In this document: positions 15,529 to 25,049 of the stretch, in pieces
How positions within the stretch are numbered: position 1 is the stretch's first letter
Layout of the letters: every line of letters begins with the position of its first letter
Assembly: GCF_002835995.1 (NCBI RefSeq)
Contig: NZ_PJBZ01000043.1
Location: 1-64,000 of the forward strand
DNA from: Psychromonas sp. Urea-02u-13
GTDB taxonomy: Bacteria > Pseudomonadota > Gammaproteobacteria > Enterobacterales > Psychromonadaceae
Direction of reading: 5' to 3'
Length of the DNA: 64,000 nucleotides
Translations under genes and position numbers: made by a program
Notes under the pieces: generated by a model
The model's input: the letters and a program-made list of their open reading frames with translations, nothing else
The model's database searches: none
What the model was told of the DNA's origin: nothing

Positions 15529-17217
15529 TTATTGAACAGGCTCTAGGTTCAACACGTGTAATAAACGCGCGGGTGTATCGGGCCATACAACGGGCATGGC
15601 ACCTGGATTTTGTTCATTGAACCAACCCGTATAACGCTCTGTATTGTATTGATAGTTATAGTTAGTACTCATCGTTGGAATGGTTGTTTGATTGGCCGCT
15701 ATACGCGCTTGAATATCATGCATAATGGCTAACTGCTCTTGTTTATCAGCTGTTTGTGTAAATGAGTCAATCAGTCTATCTAACTCGGTATCTACATAAT
15801 GATGTGCAGCAAAGCGGTCTTTATCCATTTGCGATGAATGGAACGCAGTAAAATAATAACGGTACGGATTAGGGCCAGCAAAGTAGTTAGTGAATGCCGC
15901 ATCAAAGTGTGCATTCTTCATTTTATCAACCATGATGCCAAAATCAGGTGTAGAAACCGTTGCATTAATGCCAACTTCCTTTAACCCTTCTACTGCAATT
16001 TGCACAGTATTAATAAAATCAGACCATCCATTAGGCACCATTATGCGAAATTTAATGCGTTTACCTTCTGGTGATTCAACAAAACCATCACCGTTGATAT
16101 CAATATAACCACTCTGTGCTAAAAGCTGTTTTGCAGCTCGTAGGTCGTAGGTATTAAATTTGCCATAGGTTTTTTGTACCTGTGGATTTGACCAGGCAAT
16201 AAATTGATCACCCAATGCATCGGGATAGTTATTTTCTGACCAGTAACCGTAACCGGCTAATTCAACAATGGCTTTACGATCTAATGCCATTGAAAAAGCG
16301 CGACGAAAGTTAATGTCGTTAAATGCGGCTCGGTTAGTTGCTTTAGGTGATTTGAAATTGAGAATAAATGACGCACTACCTGCTGCAGGTAACCAATAGT
16401 TATAATGTTTATTCTTAGCGACTAATACCTCATCTATGTCTGGAATAAACGCAGAGGTCCAATCTAAGTCACCTTTGATTGCGGCTGCTAATAGCTGCTC
16501 GTTACCACTAATTTGAGGCATTTTAATACAATCAACAGAGAGGTTTTTATCGTCGTAATAATGCGGATTTCGACATTGAACATAAACACTTTCTTTAAAG
16601 ACTTCTATTTTTGTAAAAGGGCCTGTACCAACCGGGTTTTCATTGCTAAAGGTTTCTGGAGAATCAATGGCGGACCAAATATGTTTTGGGACAATCGGTG
16701 CGCGTACAATTTTATTGGCAATATTAGTATCGATGTTAGTTAATGATACTTTAACGGTATTCAAACCCTCTTTTTCAACGGCAGTGATGCTTTTAGCGAG
16801 ACCTTGTGGATCCAATTTCCCGCCTTTCAAAGCAAGTTGTAAAGAATAAACAACATCATTTGCACTAAAATCTGTGCCGTCTGACCATTTCACTGCATGA
16901 CGAATATCAAAGCTGATACTTTTTAGATCACTTGAAAATTGATGCGAGGTTGCAAGTCGATATTCTGGTGTGCCACCTTTTAAATCATTAAAAACAATTA
17001 AAGGCTCATAAATAAACTGCATCGTCGTTGGCACACGTTCTTGTGCTAGAAAGGGATTGAAATTACGCTCCCATTTAGGTTTAAACTGAGAAACTAGCGT
17101 CAGTACGTTCTTTTTAGTCGCGCCTTCTTGTGCGCTTGCAAGTGGACTAAATAATGTGCTGATTAATGCTGACGTTAATAGGCAGGTGAGTGTTTTTTTC
17201 CCCAGTGGTAAAAACAT
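15529..17217 (-). CDS. ABC transporter solute-binding protein, family 5 (peptide/oligosaccharide)
   Basis: This 562-residue exported protein has a signal peptide (about 1-29, ending ASA) and a family 5 extracellular binding domain with EPLIVF near 74, KWSDGTDFSANDVVYSL near 110 and RRAFSMALDRKAIVE near 303. The N-terminal ERNFNPFL region resembles the chito-oligosaccharide or cellobiose-binding proteins of marine gammaproteobacteria more than E. coli OppA (judgement from memory, not a search). No permease or ATPase genes are adjacent, so it is an orphan here and must use components encoded elsewhere. Confidence 0.85.
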   Translation of the reverse strand: MFLPLGKKTLTCLLTSALISTLFSPLASAQEGATKKNVLTLVSQFKPKWERNFNPFLAQERVPTTMQFIYEPLIVFNDLKGGTPEYRLATSHQFSSDLKSISFDIRHAVKWSDGTDFSANDVVYSLQLALKGGKLDPQGLAKSITAVEKEGLNTVKVSLTNIDTNIANKIVRAPIVPKHIWSAIDSPETFSNENPVGTGPFTKIEVFKESVYVQCRNPHYYDDKNLSVDCIKMPQISGNEQLLAAAIKGDLDWTSAFIPDIDEVLVAKNKHYNYWLPAAGSASFILNFKSPKATNRAAFNDINFRRAFSMALDRKAIVELAGYGYWSENNYPDALGDQFIAWSNPQVQKTYGKFNTYDLRAAKQLLAQSGYIDINGDGFVESPEGKRIKFRIMVPNGWSDFINTVQIAVEGLKEVGINATVSTPDFGIMVDKMKNAHFDAAFTNYFAGPNPYRYYFTAFHSSQMDKDRFAAHHYVDTELDRLIDSFTQTADKQEQLAIMHDIQARIAANQTTIPTMSTNYNYQYNTERYTGWFNEQNPGAMPVVWPDTPARLLHVLNLEPVQ

Positions 17218-17485
17218 AAATCTTCCTTGGTTAAATGCGTAATAATAAACGCCTAATATATCAGCTTTTAGCTTTGCTTGGAGGGTTTCACCTTTTAAGC
17301 GTGAAGTAATTCACGGATGAAATGATAAGCAGAATGAAATATGTACAGATAATTTTAAATTAATGTTTGTTTTGTGACCAAGGTAAGATATATTTGTTTT
17401 ACAAATGGATTTTGACTGTTTTTTTTACTAAAAGAGTGCGTTGTAGGAAACAAGTTCTACTTACTTATTTATAAGGCGATCAATT

Positions 17486-17962
17486 ATGCAAATCAATAGT
17501 TATCAAGCAATTCAAGCTATCCCTACTAGCCGATCAAACTCTGCACCAGCGCCTGCACCTATTAATAAATCACAACCAGCACAAGAACAAGGCGTTCAAG
17601 TTTCTATCTCCGCTGAAGCGCAACAATTAGCCAAAGCAGATAATGTAGCTAGCCAGCCAATTTCTCAACGACCTGTTACATTACCTAGTATTCCAGAAAG
17701 CCCATTAACAGGTGAAAAACTAGAGCAAGCGGTACAAGTGAAAAAAGCACAAACGCACTATCAAGTCGCTTCAGACATGGCTAATATCTTATCTAAAGAT
17801 AACGACAGTCATATGTCTCCATCGACTGCATATTATCTTTCTAACAATGAAGATGCCCGTGAACTTGTGTTAGAGACTAATGCACAACAGCAAGCAATGG
17901 AAAATATGCAAGCTTATCAAGAACAGACAGCTGCATTAAATGAGCAATACGCTCAAACATAA
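17486..17962 (+). CDS. Small polar protein of unknown function with helical C terminus
   Basis: This 158-residue protein begins MQINSYQAIQAI and has A/P/S/Q-rich low complexity to about 30, a conserved-looking VQVSISAEAQQLAKA segment (near 34-48), and a Q/E/A-rich helical C-terminal region (about 70-155). AAGGCG precedes the ATG by 9 bp. There is no signal peptide or membrane segment. The short motif resembles one shared by small secreted or flagella-associated proteins, but I cannot place it in a family. It is flanked by long intergenic regions, so it is probably monocistronic. Confidence 0.7.
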   Translation: MQINSYQAIQAIPTSRSNSAPAPAPINKSQPAQEQGVQVSISAEAQQLAKADNVASQPISQRPVTLPSIPESPLTGEKLEQAVQVKKAQTHYQVASDMANILSKDNDSHMSPSTAYYLSNNEDARELVLETNAQQQAMENMQAYQEQTAALNEQYAQT

Positions 17963-18194
17963 AAGTAATTATTAAAGTCGTTATTAAAGAAATTATTAAT
18001 GGCAAATATATTGCCATTTCACACTGACTTAACACATTATTCCCTGCCTTTTTGTAAAACACTCCTTCAGCTTTCTTTTTCTTCGTGACTTTATGGTTAA
18101 TTACTTTTGAACTTAGCTAAGCCACACTAAATCTATCGGGTTATATTTACCATGCGCTTACCGTGGCACTTGCTATAACTAAAAAAGGTTTGTT
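17963..18194. other. Intergenic region without a gene
   Basis: I see only an 8-bp inverted repeat (AATGGCAA-ATATA-TTGCCATT, 17998-18018), which may be a weak terminator for the upstream gene. The rest is A+T-rich and has no convincing ORF. Confidence 0.5.
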
Positions 18195-18223
18195 TTGCTG
18201 TTTTTCGAAAAAATCGCTATAAT
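18195..18223 (+). promoter_or_regulatory. Promoter of the SulP transporter gene
   Basis: TTGCTG (18195-18200) and a perfect TATAAT (18218-18223) are 17 bp apart, 42 bp before the GTG start codon. Confidence 0.75.
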
Positions 18224-18264
18224 TTGCGCCCACAAAATTGAGTGTTAAATAAAGGAAGATAAGC

Positions 18265-19827
18265 GTGTTTGAGTTCCCCAAATTCAGTAAGAACAGCGTA
18301 AAAAATGATGTTTTATCAGGCTTAACAGTTGCCTTGGCGCTTGTGCCAGAAGCGGTGGCATTTGCATTTGTTGCTGGTGTTGATCCTATGGTTGGATTAT
18401 ACGCCGCATTTATGGTAGGTATCATTACTGCTATTTTTGGCGGACGTCCAGGCATGATTTCTGGTGCAACAGGCGCAATGGCCGTTGTAATGGTCTCATT
18501 AGTTGCTGATCACGGCATCCAATATCTTTTTGCTGCCGTATTATTAGCCGGTTTATTACAAGTATTATTTGGTGTATTTCACCTGGGTAAATTTATCCGC
18601 ATGGTGCCACATTCGGTAATGATAGGCTTTGTTAATGGTCTTGCGATTGTTATCTTCCTGGCTCAATTAGGGCAGTTTAAAGTGAAAAATGCAGCCGGTG
18701 AACTGGAATGGTTACAAGGCTCCCCACTTTACATTATGCTTGGTTTAGCCTTGCTTACCATGGCTATCATTCATTATCTCCCTAAATTTACGACAGCAGT
18801 ACCGTCAACACTGGTTGCAATTGTTGCTGTTACGTTATTAGTTTATTTTGTTCCTGCTCTTGATACTCGTACAGTTGTTGACTTCCTACGTGCAATGTCT
18901 GGCGATGAATCTGCCACTATTGCGGGTACATTACCAAGCTTTGCATTACCTGATGTGCCACTGTCATTTGACATGTTATATATCATTTTACCCTATGCAC
19001 TTATTCTTGCTGCTATTGGTTTAATTGAATCATTATTAACATTAACGGTTGTTGATGAGATGACAGGCACACGTGGTCGAGCGAATAAAGAATGTATCGC
19101 TCAAGGTGCATCTAATATGGTCAATGGTGTTTTCGGTGGCATGGGTGGTTGTGCAATGATTGGTCAGTCAATGATCAACATTAACTCGGGTGGACGAGGT
19201 CGTTTATCTGGTATTACTGCAGCCCTTGCGTTACTTGCATTTATTTTATTCGCTTCTGGTTTAATTGAAGTTGTGCCACTTGCTGCATTAGTTGGTGTCA
19301 TGTTTATTGTTGTGTTGGGTACATTTGAATGGGCATCTTTTAAAATGATGTCTCAAGTACCGAAGAAAGACGCTTTTGTTATTGTATTGGTAAGTTTAGT
19401 GACGGTATTAACTGACTTAGCCATTGCGGTCTTTGTGGGTGTTATTGTTTCTGCATTGGTATTTGCTTGGGAACATGCAAAACATATTCATGCAGTTACC
19501 TCTGCTAATGAAGAGAAAGATGAAAAGACATACAGCATCAACGGACCTCTGTTCTTTGGCTCTGTGAGTAATTTCCTAGAGTTATTTGATATTAGTAATG
19601 ACCCGCATCACGTTATTGTCGACTTTGAAGGTTCACGTGTTGTAGATCAATCTGCAATCGAAGCGATAAGCACATTAACTGATCGTTATACGCGTGAAGG
19701 TAAAAAAATACATATTCGTCACTTGAGCCGAGACTGTAGAAAGTTATTGAATAAAGCGGGTGTATTAGTTGAAGTTAACTTAATAGAAGATCCATCGTAT
19801 AAAGTGACTTCAGATACGTTAGGTTAG
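18265..19827 (+). CDS. SulP-family anion transporter with STAS domain
   Basis: This 520-residue protein has a SulP membrane region (about 12-415, with LSGLTVALALVPEAVAFAFV near 17-36 and GATGAMAVVM near 70) followed by a C-terminal STAS domain (about 430-515; VDFEGSRVVDQSAIEAI). The GTG start has AAAGGAAG 5 bp upstream. SulP proteins move sulfate, bicarbonate, C4-dicarboxylates or other anions; the substrate cannot be read from the sequence. It is monocistronic with its own promoter and a 16-bp-stem terminator. Confidence 0.9.
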   Translation: MFEFPKFSKNSVKNDVLSGLTVALALVPEAVAFAFVAGVDPMVGLYAAFMVGIITAIFGGRPGMISGATGAMAVVMVSLVADHGIQYLFAAVLLAGLLQVLFGVFHLGKFIRMVPHSVMIGFVNGLAIVIFLAQLGQFKVKNAAGELEWLQGSPLYIMLGLALLTMAIIHYLPKFTTAVPSTLVAIVAVTLLVYFVPALDTRTVVDFLRAMSGDESATIAGTLPSFALPDVPLSFDMLYIILPYALILAAIGLIESLLTLTVVDEMTGTRGRANKECIAQGASNMVNGVFGGMGGCAMIGQSMININSGGRGRLSGITAALALLAFILFASGLIEVVPLAALVGVMFIVVLGTFEWASFKMMSQVPKKDAFVIVLVSLVTVLTDLAIAVFVGVIVSALVFAWEHAKHIHAVTSANEEKDEKTYSINGPLFFGSVSNFLELFDISNDPHHVIVDFEGSRVVDQSAIEAISTLTDRYTREGKKIHIRHLSRDCRKLLNKAGVLVEVNLIEDPSYKVTSDTLG

Positions 19828-19833
19828 TATTAG

Positions 19834-19869
19834 AAAATAAAAACAGCGCCGGTGCGCTGTTTTTATTTT
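19834..19869. terminator. Strong bidirectional terminator after the SulP gene
   Basis: A 16-bp perfect stem (19834-19849 with 19854-19869) encloses the loop CGGT and has A- and T-rich flanks. It can stop transcription from both sides, including any from the small ORF at 19863-19988. Confidence 0.92.
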
Positions 19870-19988
19870 GCTGAGTGGCGTGTCGGTTGATAAATCGCAT
19901 CGCACTTAGGGCTTTGGTTCGGGGTTTTACTGTTCCAAACACAGTACCAAATATGTTTATTTCGTAAAGTTCTCTTTTTGCTCTTCAT
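19863..19988 (-). CDS. Candidate 41-residue basic protein
   Basis: An ATG at 19988, preceded by AAGAGAG about 6 nt upstream, opens 41 codons starting MKSKKRTLRNKHIWYCVW and ending at TAA 19863-19865, inside the bidirectional terminator. The composition (two W, two C, many K and R) is not that of random A+T-rich DNA. It has a CX12C spacing but no recognised motif. I do not recognise the family. It is convergent with the SulP gene and divergent from pfkA. Confidence 0.5.
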   Translation of the reverse strand: MKSKKRTLRNKHIWYCVWNSKTPNQSPKCDAIYQPTRHSAK

Positions 19989-20346
19989 ATTCACTCTCTT
20001 GGTTGTTTAAGTAAGGTTAATTTAATCAACGGATATGACAGTATGATGACATTGTTTTTTACTGTTTAATTGCGAAAGAACAAAGAAATTGAGACTTTGC
20101 TGTAAGATAATCACTAAATAATTTGATGTGAATGGTGTAATTCGCTGAGTTTAGTTATTTAGCGAAAGTTTATGATCATTTAAGCACATCATTAGAAAAA
20201 AAAGGTACACTGGGTTTATAGAGAAACTGTCTACAATATTCAGTATCATAAACGACCTGTGTCATAAAAATGCCGTACAAGTCTCGTATAACAGAACGGC
20301 TAAACTGAATTAAAAAATTATTTTCCATTATTGGTTGAGGTAAAAC
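19989..20346. other. Long 5' region of pfkA without a gene
   Basis: About 358 bp of A+T-rich sequence precedes pfkA. No ORF with a ribosome site is seen. A GCCGT ... ACGGC inverted pair (about 20271-20299) lies in the leader. I could not assign a confident promoter. Confidence 0.4.
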
Positions 20347-21309
20347 GTGATTAAAAAAGTTGGAATACTAACAAGTGGTGGCGATGCGCCAGGTATGAAC
20401 CCAGCGATTCGTGCTGTTGTCCGTAGTTGTTTAGCAAATGGTATCGAAGTTTACGGTATCTACGACGGTTACGCTGGACTTCACGCTAATAAAATTGAAA
20501 AATTAGAGCGTCGCTCTGTTTCAGATATTATTAATCGTGGTGGTACATTCTTAGGTACAGCGCGTTTCCCTGAATTTAAAGAAGAAAGTGTTCGTCGAGA
20601 AGCGATTACTAACCTTGAAGAACATGGTATCGAAGCACTTGTAGTTATTGGTGGTGATGGTTCTTACATGGGCGCGAAAAAATTAAGCGAAATGGGTTAC
20701 CCTTGTATCGGTATTCCTGGCACGATTGATAATGATATCGCGGGCACTGATTATACTATTGGTTTCATGACTTGTTTAAATACAATCGTTGATGCTGTTG
20801 ACCGTTTACGTGATACATCATCTTCGCATAATCGTATTTCTATTGTTGAAATCATGGGCCGTTACTGTGGTGATTTAACACTATGGGCAGCGGTTGCAGG
20901 TGGTAGTGAATACGTTATCGTACCTGAGAAAGGGTTCAATGAAGAAGAACTACTTGAGCAACTTGCTCACGGTGAAGCAAAAGGTAAAAAACACGCTATT
21001 ATCGCTATCACTGAGCATGTAACCGATGTCAATGAATTGGCTAAACGAATTGAAGCTAAAACAGGCCGTGAAACACGCGCAACTGTTTTAGGTCATATTC
21101 AACGTGGTGGTGCTCCAATGGCATTTGACCGAATTTTAGCAAGCCGCATGGGTGCTTTTGGTGTTGATTTGTTAATGAAAGGCGAAAGCGCACGTTGTAT
21201 CGGCATTCAAAATGGTCAGATGGTTCATCATGATATTATTGAATGTTTAGAAGATATGAAACGTCCTTTCCGTCAAGATTTATTTGACCTTTCACACGCA
21301 CTATTCTAG
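20347..21309 (+). CDS. pfkA: 6-phosphofructokinase
   Basis: This 320-residue ATP-dependent phosphofructokinase (E. coli PfkA 320) converts fructose 6-phosphate to fructose 1,6-bisphosphate in glycolysis. Visible motifs are [15 protein letters not shown] (9-23), the GGDGS ATP-binding loop near 102, and the catalytic GTIDNDI near 124-130. It starts with GTG preceded by GAGGT. It is monocistronic, with a terminator 25 bp downstream. Confidence 0.97.
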   Translation: MIKKVGILTSGGDAPGMNPAIRAVVRSCLANGIEVYGIYDGYAGLHANKIEKLERRSVSDIINRGGTFLGTARFPEFKEESVRREAITNLEEHGIEALVVIGGDGSYMGAKKLSEMGYPCIGIPGTIDNDIAGTDYTIGFMTCLNTIVDAVDRLRDTSSSHNRISIVEIMGRYCGDLTLWAAVAGGSEYVIVPEKGFNEEELLEQLAHGEAKGKKHAIIAITEHVTDVNELAKRIEAKTGRETRATVLGHIQRGGAPMAFDRILASRMGAFGVDLLMKGESARCIGIQNGQMVHHDIIECLEDMKRPFRQDLFDLSHALF

Positions 21310-21332
21310 AAATGGCTGTTTGTTGAAGTGAT

Positions 21333-21360
21333 AAAAACCTACCCTCTGGTAGGTTTTTTT
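21333..21360 (+). terminator. Terminator after pfkA
   Basis: The stem AAAAACCTACC/GGTAGGTTTTT has a CTCT loop and continues into a T run. It lies 14 bp before the next start codon, so the next gene's leader directly follows it. Confidence 0.93.
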
Positions 21361-21374
21361 ATGGGAGAAATAAA

Positions 21375-21932
21375 ATGAAAAATTATCAAGACTTACAAAA
21401 ACTATATAACTGGTCTGAGATAAGTGAAAGTTGTGTTGATATTGATTTTGCTTATGCTTTTATCTGTGCAATGGCAAGTAGTGAGCTAGAGCTTGAGCAA
21501 TGGATGCCGATGCTTTTTCTAAGCGGAGAGAGCTGTTTCTCAAATGAAAAATTAGCAACAGATTTTGCGCAGGTAGCGTTAGCTATCTACCAACAATCGA
21601 TGCACTGTTTTCAACAACAGTTGCCGTTATCATTAGAAAGTGATAATAAGCAAAACCCACAAGTATTGAAGATTGTCGACTTTGCGCAGGGTTATCTTCA
21701 AGCGGTCATGTTGATTGATAATATGCAACTAGGCCCAGAAGGTGAAACAGCGATTAACTTACAGCAAACCTGTTTGTTGTTATTGGACAAACTGGCCTCA
21801 AGTGAAACCGAAGATGCACAGAAATTAGCGCTCTTTGAGCAACTGCCTTCAGAGTCTGACATTATTAGTTTATTACCTACTTTATTGAGCCGTTATGGCC
21901 ATCAATGTCTGGTTGGAGAAGCTGCATGTTAG
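21375..21932 (+). CDS. UPF0149 (YgfB/YecA)-like protein
   Basis: This 185-residue acidic, helical protein has DFAQGYLQAVML near 112-123, reminiscent of the UPF0149 block, and a short predicted N-terminal helix. The ATG follows GGGAGAAATAAA, a good ribosome site. It overlaps the pseudouridine synthase gene by 7 bp, so the two are coupled. The family call rests on one block and length, and the function of the family is not clear. Confidence 0.6.
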   Translation: MKNYQDLQKLYNWSEISESCVDIDFAYAFICAMASSELELEQWMPMLFLSGESCFSNEKLATDFAQVALAIYQQSMHCFQQQLPLSLESDNKQNPQVLKIVDFAQGYLQAVMLIDNMQLGPEGETAINLQQTCLLLLDKLASSETEDAQKLALFEQLPSESDIISLLPTLLSRYGHQCLVGEAAC

Positions 21933-22621
21933 ATTATCAACAGTATTTTTCACTGGTTGCTGAAAACGATCATTTTATTGTTATCAATAAAGAGGCGGGT
22001 ATCAATTTCCACAGTGAAGACGGTGAATTTGGTGTGGTTGTTGCAGCAGAGAAGTTTTTAAATAAAAAATTATATAGCGTGCATCGTCTGGATAAAATGA
22101 CATCAGGTTTATTGTTGTTAGCGAAATCATCAACGATTGCGCATGAACTCGCGACACTTTTTAAAACACAAGAAATACAAAAATTCTATGTCGCTATTAG
22201 TGATAAAAAACCGAAAAAAAAACAGGGCTTAATTAAAGGCGGGATGGAAAAGTCTCGTCGCTCAATGTGGAAGCTAACGACTAATAAAGAAAATCTCGCT
22301 ATCACACAATTTTTTAGTTATCCATTAGTTGAGGGAAAACGACTGTTTGTGGTGAAACCTAAAACCGGTAAAACACATCAAATTCGCGTAGCGTTAAAAA
22401 GTATTAGTAGTGCTATTTGTGGTGACCACTTATATGCAGAAAGTGAAAATAACTATGATCGTGGATATTTACACGCTTATCAAATAAATTTCTGTTTATT
22501 AGGTGAGTCGTTTACTTTCAGCTGTTTACCTCGAACAGGTGCATGGTTTCAATGTAAAGAATTTATTGAACAACTCGATGCGCTACAGGATTTAAATCAG
22601 CTATCTTGGCCAAAAGTATAA
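21926..22621 (+). CDS. RluA-family pseudouridine synthase
   Basis: This 231-residue enzyme isomerises uridine to pseudouridine in RNA. The RluA signature HRLDKMTSGLLLLA (near 52-65) contains the catalytic aspartate, and a KTGKTHQIRVAL block lies near 145-156. The start at 21926 has GGAG 7 nt upstream and is preferred over the in-frame ATG at 21905. There is no S4 domain, so it is a short RluA-type enzyme. Whether it acts on rRNA or tRNA cannot be decided here. Confidence 0.85.
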   Translation: MLDYQQYFSLVAENDHFIVINKEAGINFHSEDGEFGVVVAAEKFLNKKLYSVHRLDKMTSGLLLLAKSSTIAHELATLFKTQEIQKFYVAISDKKPKKKQGLIKGGMEKSRRSMWKLTTNKENLAITQFFSYPLVEGKRLFVVKPKTGKTHQIRVALKSISSAICGDHLYAESENNYDRGYLHAYQINFCLLGESFTFSCLPRTGAWFQCKEFIEQLDALQDLNQLSWPKV

Positions 22622-22746
22622 TATTTATTATTAGTGAGTTTCATCACCTGTTTTAACTTTTTTTGTCGTTCTGTTTTGTACTACACTTTTGAAGTAATAG
22701 ATCTCTATTCTTATCATAAGTAATGCGCTAAAACAAGGAAGGTGCG

Positions 22747-24966
22747 ATGGATGACTTAATGCTAACCATTATTGATGATGAAATCACAACGGTTGATGAT
22801 CAGAGTAATGACCTTAAAAAGTGGAAAATTGCGATTATTGATGATGATCAAGGAGTGCATGACGTCACCAAACTGGCACTTTCTGGCGTTAAGATATTAG
22901 GTCGTAAAATTGAATTCATCAGCGCATTATCGGGTGAAGAGGGCAGGTTATTATTAAAAGATAACCCTGACTGTGCAGTTATTCTGTTAGATGTTGTTAT
23001 GGAGACTTCTGATGCGGGTTTAGAGCTTGCTGATAAAATTAGAAATGAACTGTTGATGGATAATGTGCAAATCATTTTGCGTACAGGGCAACCTGGTTAT
23101 AGCCCTGAAGAAGAAATTATATCTCGCTACGAGATCAATGATTATAAAACTAAAAATGAATTAACCCGAGATAAGCTTTTTACCTCTATTGCCACGGCCA
23201 TACGTTCTTATAACCATTTAAGGGCGCTCGATGAGAGCAAAAAAGGCTTAAGAAATGTTATCGAAGCATCTGCGAGTTTAATGAAAGAACGCTCTGTTCA
23301 TGATTTCGCTAGTGGTGTTTTACAGCAGATTAACGCACTGTTTAACCTCTCTAGCCAAGGCATTTTTTGTGTCTCGCAGAGCCCATCAGATGGCCCCATT
23401 GAGCTAATTGATGAAAGTGATAGCCAATACTTTGTTGTTGCTACCTCACCGAGTTTTCATGATTTCTATGGTAAAGATTTACAAGATATATCGAATAGCC
23501 ACGAAGTTGAGATCGCTCAGAATACCTTAATAAATAAACAAAATCAGATACAAGAAAACCTCTGTAGCTTATATCTTTCCACTCCCTCGGGTTGGGAAGG
23601 TGTGGTGGTGATCAACAGTCCGCTCAGTCTTAATGAAGTTGACGAAGAGTTACTTAAATTATTTTGTTTAAATATTTCTTTAGGCTTAGAAAACGCTAAA
23701 TTCTTTACGCATCTTAATAACGCTGCTTTTTATGATGAGGTGACAGGGCTTTATAATCGCACTGGTTTTATTGAAAAATCCTCTGAAATATTAAAATCAG
23801 CGAAATCTAGCATGGCGTTATTTATTGTTGATATAGATTATTTTCACGAAATTATCGAAAGCCTGGGTTTTGAGTTTGGCAATATGGTTTTAAATGCAGT
23901 AACGTCATCACTTAATCGAGATTTTTTAAGTGATGGTATTATTGCGCGTTTACACTCAGATGTGTTTGCTTTATTGCTACCCGATACAAATTGGCATTAT
24001 CGAGATATCACTAAAGAATGTTCAAAACCTTTTATGATTGAAGGAAATTCGTTACGTTTAGGTGTCACTGTCGGTGAAGCAACCTGTGATTTATCCACTG
24101 AAACCTTTGATATCGAGCTCTTGTTACGCCATGCAGAAATTGCACTCAAGGTTGCAAAAGAGCATCAGCGTGGGGTGGGGCAGTTATTTGAATCAAAATT
24201 TGAAGATGATAAACGTGCACATCTGGATATATTAGCTGACTTGCGTAACGGCATTGCAAACGAAGAGTTATTTCTAGTATTACAGCCAAAAGTTTCAATG
24301 ACAGAAGGATATGTCGTTGGTTATGAGGCTTTAATACGTTGGCAACATCCTATTAAAGGGCTTATTTCACCCAATGCTTTTATTCCGGTTGCAGAACAAT
24401 CTGGCTTGTACTTTGATATTGATATGTATGTTTTTAGGAAAGCATTAGCGCTTATTGCAGAGAATCCAGCAATAACAAAACCAATATCGGTTAATGTATC
24501 AGCCAATTCTTTGCATCATTCAGATTTTATCAGTGAATTGAAGAAGATCATTGCTGAAAAAGATTCAGATATTAGTCAGATAGAAATCGAGATCACTGAA
24601 AATGCTTTGGTACGCAGCGATATGGCCATTCAGCATCTTAGAGAATTAAAAGCCCTGGGGTTTGTACTTTGTTTAGATGATTTTGGCGCCGGGTACTCTT
24701 CACTTTCATATCTGCTTAAATTACCTTTAGATGTAATAAAAATAGATCGCTCTTTTGTTACTCATATTGAAAAGGGGGCAAAGGCGTTGTTTGTATTAGA
24801 AGGTATGTTGCAAATTTGCCAAAATTTATCGATGAGAGTAGTGGTTGAAGGTGTCGAAACGCAAGAACAAGCCGATATACTGATTGCGTTAAACGCTGAC
24901 ATCGCACAAGGTTTCTTTTATTTTAAACCACTGACGATTGAAGAAGTGTTAATTAAAGCACTTTAG
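22747..24966 (+). CDS. Response regulator with DUF3369, degenerate GGDEF and EAL domains
   Basis: This 739-residue protein has a receiver domain (about 25-155; IAIIDDDQG, then LLDVVMETSDAG with the phosphoacceptor Asp), a DUF3369 sensor-like region (about 165-320), a GGDEF domain (about 330-480) and an EAL domain (about 495-735). The GGDEF signature is replaced by HSDVF in ARLHSDVFALLL, so cyclase activity is probably lost. EAL is intact (YEALIRWQHP, DDFGAGYSSLSYL), so it is probably a cyclic-di-GMP phosphodiesterase. No kinase gene is adjacent. AAGGAAGG precedes the ATG. Confidence 0.9.
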   Translation: MDDLMLTIIDDEITTVDDQSNDLKKWKIAIIDDDQGVHDVTKLALSGVKILGRKIEFISALSGEEGRLLLKDNPDCAVILLDVVMETSDAGLELADKIRNELLMDNVQIILRTGQPGYSPEEEIISRYEINDYKTKNELTRDKLFTSIATAIRSYNHLRALDESKKGLRNVIEASASLMKERSVHDFASGVLQQINALFNLSSQGIFCVSQSPSDGPIELIDESDSQYFVVATSPSFHDFYGKDLQDISNSHEVEIAQNTLINKQNQIQENLCSLYLSTPSGWEGVVVINSPLSLNEVDEELLKLFCLNISLGLENAKFFTHLNNAAFYDEVTGLYNRTGFIEKSSEILKSAKSSMALFIVDIDYFHEIIESLGFEFGNMVLNAVTSSLNRDFLSDGIIARLHSDVFALLLPDTNWHYRDITKECSKPFMIEGNSLRLGVTVGEATCDLSTETFDIELLLRHAEIALKVAKEHQRGVGQLFESKFEDDKRAHLDILADLRNGIANEELFLVLQPKVSMTEGYVVGYEALIRWQHPIKGLISPNAFIPVAEQSGLYFDIDMYVFRKALALIAENPAITKPISVNVSANSLHHSDFISELKKIIAEKDSDISQIEIEITENALVRSDMAIQHLRELKALGFVLCLDDFGAGYSSLSYLLKLPLDVIKIDRSFVTHIEKGAKALFVLEGMLQICQNLSMRVVVEGVETQEQADILIALNADIAQGFFYFKPLTIEEVLIKAL

Positions 24967-24978
24967 ATGAATGTGAAT

Positions 24979-25013
24979 AAAAAAGGCAGATTAAACGTTA
25001 ATCTGCCTTTTTT
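24979..25013. terminator. Bidirectional terminator between the EAL gene and xthA
   Basis: A 16-bp perfect stem, AAAAAAGGCAGATTAA with its complement, has the loop ACG and poly-A/T flanks. It serves two convergent genes. Confidence 0.95.
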
Positions 25014-25049
25014 ATTACTGATAGTTTCATTTTTTACAAAACCATCTCT

